From Bacteroidales bacterium UBA4788 (GTDB taxonomy: Bacteria; Bacteroidota; Bacteroidia; Bacteroidales; VadinHA17): a DNA stretch of 35,316 bases. Of this stretch, positions 31,570 to 35,316 are shown piece by piece (the first letter of the stretch is position 1; each line of letters starts with the position of its first letter). The DNA lies in the NCBI GenBank assembly GCA_002402965.1, contig DHGW01000012.1, forward strand, positions 1 to 35,316, read 5' to 3'. Made by a program: the position numbers and the translations under genes. The notes under the pieces were generated by a model. That model made no database searches. It saw nothing but the letters and a program-made list of their open reading frames with translations, and was not told the DNA's origin.

Positions 31570-32637
31570 TTATCCTTTAATGAACAACTTCATGTTTTCA
31601 AGCACCTCTTCGGGGGTGGGTATCATACCGCCCATCCTGCCGTAGTGGCTGACACGTGTCTTCCCGTTTACGGAAAGCATCACGTCCTCCACCATCTGCC
31701 CGGCGCTCATCTCAACTGCCAGCATTCCCTTCACCCTGTCAGCCAGCTCATTCAACCTCTTTTTCGGGTAAGGGAAGAGGGTTATCGGCCTGAGCAGCCC
31801 CGCCCTGATTCCTTCCGCCCTTGCCAGCTGGAGTGCCTTCTGGCAGATGCGTGCGCTGGTGCCGTATGCCACGAAAATGTACTCGGCGTCATCGGTCATG
31901 AACTCCTCGAAGCGCACCTCATTCTCCTCCATCTCACGGTACTTGGCAATGAGTTTGAGATTGAACTTCTCCTGGCGCTCTGAATCAAGGTCAAGAGACG
32001 TGATTATATTTCTCGGGCGGGAGGCAGGCTTGCCTGTGGTAGCCCACGGCAATATCTCTTCTGATCTCTTCTTCTGCGGCTTGAGCCAGACTTTTTCCAT
32101 CATCTGCCCGATAGCGCCGTCAGAGAGTATCATTACCGGATTCCTGTATTTGAAGGCAAGGTCGAAGCCCAGTTCGACGAAGTCAGCCATTTCCTGGACT
32201 GATGCAGGTGCAAGGACAAGAAGGTGGTAGTCGCCGTGACCGCCTCCCTTCGTAGCCTGAAAGTAGTCGCTCTGCGCTGGCTGGATGGTACCGAGTCCAG
32301 GTCCTCCACGCACCACGTTGACAATAAGACAGGGCAGTTCGGCACCTGCGATATATGTTATTCCCTCCTGCTTCAGGCTTATGCCGGGTGAGGATGATGA
32401 GGTCATCACCTTCTTCCCGCAGGCGGCGCCGCCGTAAACCATATTGATAGCAGCCACCTCGCTCTCCGCCTGAAGTACCACCATTCCGGTGGTTGTCTGG
32501 GGATTGGCCTCCATAAGGTATTCGAGTATCTCGCTCTGCGGAGTGATGGGATACCCGAAATAACCGTCGGCACCGGCGCGTATCGCCGCTTCGGCGATAG
32601 CTTCGTTGCCCTTCATCAGTCTCAGTTCCTTTTCCAT
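31570..32637 (-). CDS. 2-oxoacid:ferredoxin oxidoreductase, alpha subunit
   Basis: The 355-residue alpha chain has the pyrimidine-binding and transketolase C-terminal-like domains of the POR/KOR/VOR class. It opens LMKGNEAIAEAAIRAGADGYFGYPITPQSEILEYL, in which GYPITP is a signature, and continues with the E-S-E-V-A-A-I element (AESEVAAINMVYGGAACGKKVMTSSSSPG). The C-terminal GLLRPITLFPYPKKRLNELA is also typical. In Bacteroidales this chain is often named VorB. An inverted repeat separates it from the upstream ferredoxin gene. Confidence 0.92.
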   Translation of the reverse strand: MEKELRLMKGNEAIAEAAIRAGADGYFGYPITPQSEILEYLMEANPQTTTGMVVLQAESEVAAINMVYGGAACGKKVMTSSSSPGISLKQEGITYIAGAELPCLIVNVVRGGPGLGTIQPAQSDYFQATKGGGHGDYHLLVLAPASVQEMADFVELGFDLAFKYRNPVMILSDGAIGQMMEKVWLKPQKKRSEEILPWATTGKPASRPRNIITSLDLDSERQEKFNLKLIAKYREMEENEVRFEEFMTDDAEYIFVAYGTSARICQKALQLARAEGIRAGLLRPITLFPYPKKRLNELADRVKGMLAVEMSAGQMVEDVMLSVNGKTRVSHYGRMGGMIPTPEEVLENMKLFIKG

Positions 32638-32693
32638 TAACGTATATTGTTTCTTTTCATTCGATTAATTGATTCTTATTTCATTGGCTGAAT

Positions 32694-32754
32694 GGAACTT
32701 ACATGAATACAAACTAATCATCCCACTTCGTGATTATCTGCTTATGTAAGTTTC
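32694..32754 (-). other. Intercistronic stem-loop between ferredoxin and alpha-subunit genes
   Basis: AACTTACAT (32696-32704) pairs perfectly with ATGTAAGTT (32744-32752), with two further pairs outside (one G-T). An inner stem, TAATCA (32715-32720) with TGATTA (32731-32736), lies within the loop. The outer stem begins one base after the ferredoxin stop codon and lacks a T-tract. It probably stabilises or separates the ferredoxin mRNA from alpha; the remaining 32638-32693 shows nothing clear. Confidence 0.5.
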
Positions 32755-32755
32755 G

Positions 32756-32983
32756 TTAACCGATTTTTATCTTGTAGACGGTGATAACACCGTCAGGACA
32801 CACAACCGCGCAGTTTGAGCATCCAGTGCATGTCTCTGGATTGGCTGCATAACTGTAATGGTATCCCTTTGAATTCACCTCGGTTGCCAGGGCGAGGGTC
32901 TGGCTGGGACATGTCACCACGCACACCTCGCAACCCTTGCACTTCTCAGTGTCAACAACAACTGCTCCTTTTATCTTTGCCAT
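32756..32983 (-). CDS. 2-oxoacid:ferredoxin oxidoreductase, ferredoxin subunit (2[4Fe-4S])
   Basis: A 75-residue delta-type ferredoxin with two four-cysteine clusters: CKGCEVCVVTCP (about residues 14-25) and CTGCSNCAVVCP (about 52-63), each CxxCxxCxxxCP, which hold two [4Fe-4S] centres. It passes electrons from the TPP core to free ferredoxin. It is first of the four oxidoreductase genes on the minus strand, 36 nt after the aminotransferase. The stem-loop after its stop may allow a different mRNA level from the large subunits. Confidence 0.92.
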   Translation of the reverse strand: MAKIKGAVVVDTEKCKGCEVCVVTCPSQTLALATEVNSKGYHYSYAANPETCTGCSNCAVVCPDGVITVYKIKIG

Positions 32984-33019
32984 ATTTTTTCGAGTTTATT
33001 CCCTATTTAAAAGTAAGAA

Positions 33020-34342
33020 TTATTTATTCACATGGTTATTCTCCCTGAATAGTTCAAGTCTCTCCTCCAGCAGCGGCAGCTGTTTCTTCCTGATCTGGGA
33101 GACACAGGCCCTGAGTCCCTCATGCCGTTCACTTCCGCAGATGATCAGAGTTATAGCGGCTATACCGTATGAAAGCAGTTCCTGCAGGAGCTCACCGCCG
33201 TTCATGCCCGGGTATGAGATCGTGAAATAGAATCCGTCTGCAACGGGCCTGTCTATGTCCATATCATAAACGATGCTGAATCCATTCCTGAGGAACATCT
33301 CCTTCATCCTGGCGGCTTTCTCACCATAGACACGTGTGTTATCCACGAAGTTGTAAAGTCCTTCATTGACTGCCTTGAGAATTGCAGTGAATCCGTACTG
33401 TGCCGAGTGCGTCACCCCGGATGAGAGGGCATAGAGTGCCCCGAAAATCATTGCCCGGCCGAATATGTCAGTTGAATAATAGCGCAGCAGGTCAGGGTAG
33501 CGGCGATTGTAGAGATGGTCAGACATTACCAGCAGACCGATCCTCTGGCCTGCATAACTAAATATCTTTGAACTGGATATCAGAAGAATATAGTCGTCAC
33601 AGTGTTTTGCAACAGATGGCTGGAAAGGCGGTTCTCCGGGAACCGAGTAGTTCTCACGGAAGTCCATGCCGAAATAAGCCAGGTCCTCGATTACGATAAC
33701 ATCATATTTTTTTGCCAGCGTCCCTATTGTGCGAAGCTCATCGTCAGTGAAGCATATCCATGACGGGTTGTTTGGGTTCGAGTAGAGGAGTGTTGACACT
33801 TTTCCGCACTGAAGTATCGATTCCAGCTTCGGGCCGAGCTTCTCTCCGCGGTAGTTGTAAACGTCAAACGACCTGCAATCCTGACCAAGGATTCTTGTCT
33901 GGGTCTTCTGAACCGGGAATCCCGGATCGATAAAGAGCGTTCCCTCCTTTGTGTGGTCATTACGGTTGGCCACCATGAAGCTTGCCATCCCTCCCATCAT
34001 GGCGCCGCCGGTGGGGACGCAGCATTCGGGTTTCACATCCACATCGAGGAAATTCTTAACGAATTTCGATGCTTCAGTTTTCATCTCTGGCAATCCCTCG
34101 ATGTCCGGATAGTCGGAGGCGACGCCTTTTCTCAGGGCGTCTATCTCTGCCCTGACGCCCACCTCTGCCGAGGGGAGGCCCGGAACACCCATCTCCATGC
34201 GGATGAATTCAACTCCGGTCTCACGGTGCAGCACATTTACCAGCTTGACAATCTCCCTGATGCTTGCGCTGCCCAGGTCAGTGATCCCGCTGGATACTAT
34301 TGCATTGCTTACTGTTTGACGATTAATGGGGGTATTTTTCAT
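33020..34342 (-). CDS. Class I/II PLP-dependent aminotransferase
   Basis: A 440-residue fold-type I aminotransferase. Motifs include LLYSNPNNPSWICF (substrate and ring Asn), VIEDLAYFGMDF (ring Asp and Tyr), and the Schiff-base lysine with downstream phosphate-binding Arg in SSSKIFSYAGQRIG. The start at 34342 (MKNTPINRQTVSNAI) is preferred over an ATG at 34366 that lies inside an inverted repeat. It is followed after 36 nt by the ferredoxin subunit gene, so it most likely belongs to the same operon: it would supply the 2-oxoacid that the oxidoreductase turns into acyl-CoA. The amino-acid substrate is unknown. Confidence 0.88.
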   Translation of the reverse strand: MKNTPINRQTVSNAIVSSGITDLGSASIREIVKLVNVLHRETGVEFIRMEMGVPGLPSAEVGVRAEIDALRKGVASDYPDIEGLPEMKTEASKFVKNFLDVDVKPECCVPTGGAMMGGMASFMVANRNDHTKEGTLFIDPGFPVQKTQTRILGQDCRSFDVYNYRGEKLGPKLESILQCGKVSTLLYSNPNNPSWICFTDDELRTIGTLAKKYDVIVIEDLAYFGMDFRENYSVPGEPPFQPSVAKHCDDYILLISSSKIFSYAGQRIGLLVMSDHLYNRRYPDLLRYYSTDIFGRAMIFGALYALSSGVTHSAQYGFTAILKAVNEGLYNFVDNTRVYGEKAARMKEMFLRNGFSIVYDMDIDRPVADGFYFTISYPGMNGGELLQELLSYGIAAITLIICGSERHEGLRACVSQIRKKQLPLLEERLELFRENNHVNK

Positions 34343-34353
34343 AAATTTTTCAT

Positions 34354-34378
34354 TTAGGGCCCTCATTCCTGGCCCTAA
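34354..34378. promoter_or_regulatory. Inverted repeat upstream of the aminotransferase
   Basis: TTAGGGCC (34354-34361) and GGCCCTAA (34371-34378) form a perfect 8-bp inverted repeat with a 9-nt gap. A weak -7-like TATCTTAG on the minus strand (34382-34375) overlaps its distal arm. It could be an operator or a leader hairpin. Between it and the repeat array (34379-34417) is only A/T-rich DNA. Confidence 0.45.
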
Positions 34379-34417
34379 GATAAAAATTTATAAGGAAACG
34401 ATTGCTGCTATTTGTCA

Positions 34418-34501
34418 TAATTGCGATTTGCAATTTGCAATATGCGATGTGCGATGTACGATGTACGATTGTATAATTCGAAATTCGAAATTCTCAAATC
34501 C
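34418..34501. repeat. Phased 7-nt repeat array at the stop of the Mpv17-like gene
   Basis: Twelve 7-nt units keep perfect register over 84 nt: for example GATTTGC at 34425, AATTTGC at 34432, AATATGC at 34439, GATGTGC at 34446, GATGTAC at 34453 and 34460, AAATTCG at 34481, AAATTCT at 34488 and CAAATCC at 34495. The second position is A in all twelve, and adjacent units usually differ by one or two bases. The last base is the first base of the complement of the next gene's TAG stop. Confidence 0.8.
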
Positions 34502-35196
34502 TATTGTTTCCTGCCTGCTCCCGCAGCCAGTGCAAGTATCACCCCCAGGACGGTGCTGTAGAGGGCGGCGACAAGGATCCTGAACTCCTCCGGGAGAAGG
34601 AAGTTGACCGTCTGTGCCGGTATCCAGAAGAGAGGAATGCTCTTTTTCAGTACAATACCCCACATGCTGTTCCAGTCAATAGATGCCAGCAGCCTGGTCA
34701 CATCAGGCACCCTGAGCAGTTTGCGTCTGTCACCTGCTGCTGCTGCAATGTGAAGGTCACTCACCCTGTGTGTCACCATCAGGACCGGTGCATAGAAAAT
34801 ATTTAGGAAGGTGCTGATTGCAAAGGCGAGAAGCACCCTTGCACCGGTTACAGGGCCGGCCATTACTGCTGCGGCATTCTCCATGCCCAGATGTTCCATT
34901 ATCAGGAGTGTGCCACCTCCAAAAATCATAAAAGCAGCCTTGACAGTCATACCAAGGAACCCCCATACGATTGCACGGTAGAACAGGGCAAAACCCGCCG
35001 GCAGGTAAATGCCTGTCCTGATCCTGCTGCCGAGCATCTCGCCCATGGTGGCAAGAATGGCAAACTTTATGAAGCTTGCTGTAAATGCCCAGTCAGTGCT
35101 GAACCAGACAAAGAATTCATACAGTTTGTCAGACAGGAAAAACGGAACAAATAATCCGGCAAAAACAACGGTGAATATTATATCAGTACGCTTCAT
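34501..35196 (-). CDS. Integral membrane protein with Mpv17-like C-terminus
   Basis: A 231-residue protein with five or so hydrophobic stretches (TDIIFTVVFAGLFVPFFL, ALFYRAIVWGFLGMTV, a long segment near MIFGGGTLLIM, VLLAFAISTFLNIFYAPVLM and ILVAALYSTVLGVILAL). The end, PLFWIPAQTVNFLLPEEFRI, resembles the W-P-x-Q-x-x-N-F-x-x-V-P-x-x-x-R signature of the eukaryotic Mpv17/PMP22 peroxisomal and mitochondrial family; this is a motif-level impression only. Function is unknown. The ATG at 35196 is favoured over an upstream TTG at 35208 in the repeat. The gene is flanked by phased 7-nt repeat arrays at both its start and its stop. Confidence 0.7.
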   Translation of the reverse strand: MKRTDIIFTVVFAGLFVPFFLSDKLYEFFVWFSTDWAFTASFIKFAILATMGEMLGSRIRTGIYLPAGFALFYRAIVWGFLGMTVKAAFMIFGGGTLLIMEHLGMENAAAVMAGPVTGARVLLAFAISTFLNIFYAPVLMVTHRVSDLHIAAAAGDRRKLLRVPDVTRLLASIDWNSMWGIVLKKSIPLFWIPAQTVNFLLPEEFRILVAALYSTVLGVILALAAGAGRKQ

Positions 35197-35270
35197 TCGA
35201 ATTTGCAATGTGTGATTTACCGGTTGCGAGTCGCGATTTGGGGCTTGGGGTTTTGAATTTTGAGTACGAA
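35194..35270. repeat. Phased 7-nt repeat array at the start of the Mpv17-like gene
   Basis: Eleven 7-nt units run in register from the start codon complement outward: CATTCGA at 35194 (includes the ATG), ATTTGCA at 35201, ATTTACC at 35215, GGTTGCG at 35222, AGTCGCG at 35229, ATTTGGG at 35236, GCTTGGG at 35243, GTTTTGA at 35250, ATTTTGA at 35257 and GTACGAA at 35264. A T is held at the third unit position in most. The final 35271-35316 shows no gene. Confidence 0.75.
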
Positions 35271-35316
35271 AATACTGTTCTACAATTCTTTATGGTCTAC
35301 CTTTAGATTAGCATTC

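Noticed and set aside
2183..35270. The short tandem arrays as CRISPR
   Set aside because: Units are 7-8 nt with no spacers, no conserved 25-40-nt repeat and no cas gene in the window.

Overview
The window looks like chromosomal DNA of an anaerobic, Gram-negative member of the Bacteroidota, most likely order Bacteroidales. The evidence is: promoter elements matching the Bacteroidetes sigma consensus (TTG about 19-21 nt upstream of TAnnTTTG); Bacteroidetes-type families (GldF/GldG, DUF3078, an 81-residue HTH-like protein); lipid A synthesis (LpxB); and anaerobic enzymes (a four-subunit 2-oxoacid:ferredoxin oxidoreductase, a rubrerythrin-like protein, tryptophanase). I saw no phage, IS element, CRISPR array, tRNA or rRNA. 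Most of the DNA is ordinary, densely packed core genome, with many 4-bp start/stop overlaps and several convergent genes whose ends overlap.

Layout. 1-640: a lipoprotein/SnoaL-like gene broken by an apparent 1-nt deletion. 729-5415: pseudouridine synthase (+), then rubrerythrin-like protein, MsbA-type exporter and purB (-). 5527-8209: mqnA, an NfeD-type membrane protease and a GNAT acetyltransferase (+). 8297-12484: small DNA-binding protein, HD hydrolase, secreted M14 peptidase and PLP decarboxylase (+). 12477-20971: a long minus-strand run read surE, small membrane protein, lpxB, SpoIID-like protein, fused GldF-GldG, dnaN, DnaQ-type exonuclease, FAH hydrolase. 21094-24419: pheT and a UbiA-type prenyltransferase (+). 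24409-26322: DUF3078 outer-membrane protein (-). 26623-30096: tryptophanase, yicC, gmk, nadD (+). 30177-34342: aminotransferase, ferredoxin, and alpha, beta and gamma subunits of a 2-oxoacid:ferredoxin oxidoreductase (-). 34501-35196: a membrane protein with an Mpv17-like C-terminus (-).

How the genes fit together. The M14 peptidase, tryptophanase, aminotransferase and VOR/KOR-type oxidoreductase suggest peptide and amino-acid fermentation: amino acids become 2-oxoacids, then acyl-CoA plus reduced ferredoxin. MqnA plus a UbiA-type prenyltransferase points to menaquinone by the futalosine route. LpxB, the MsbA-type exporter, SpoIID-like protein, GldFG and DUF3078 protein serve the envelope.

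The most unusual signal is not a gene. Several spacers are tiled by short tandem units that keep strict register, 7 nt at 2183-2245, 34418-34501 and 35194-35270, 8 nt at 30097-30184, and mixed 7/8 nt at 26550-26622, with a short 7-nt example at 5446-5466. Neighbouring units usually differ by one or two bases, related units recur at distant loci, and the arrays run exactly up to, or into, start and stop codons. Two arrays flank the single gene at 34501-35196. I do not recognise these as a named repeat class, and they are the main candidate for something undescribed.
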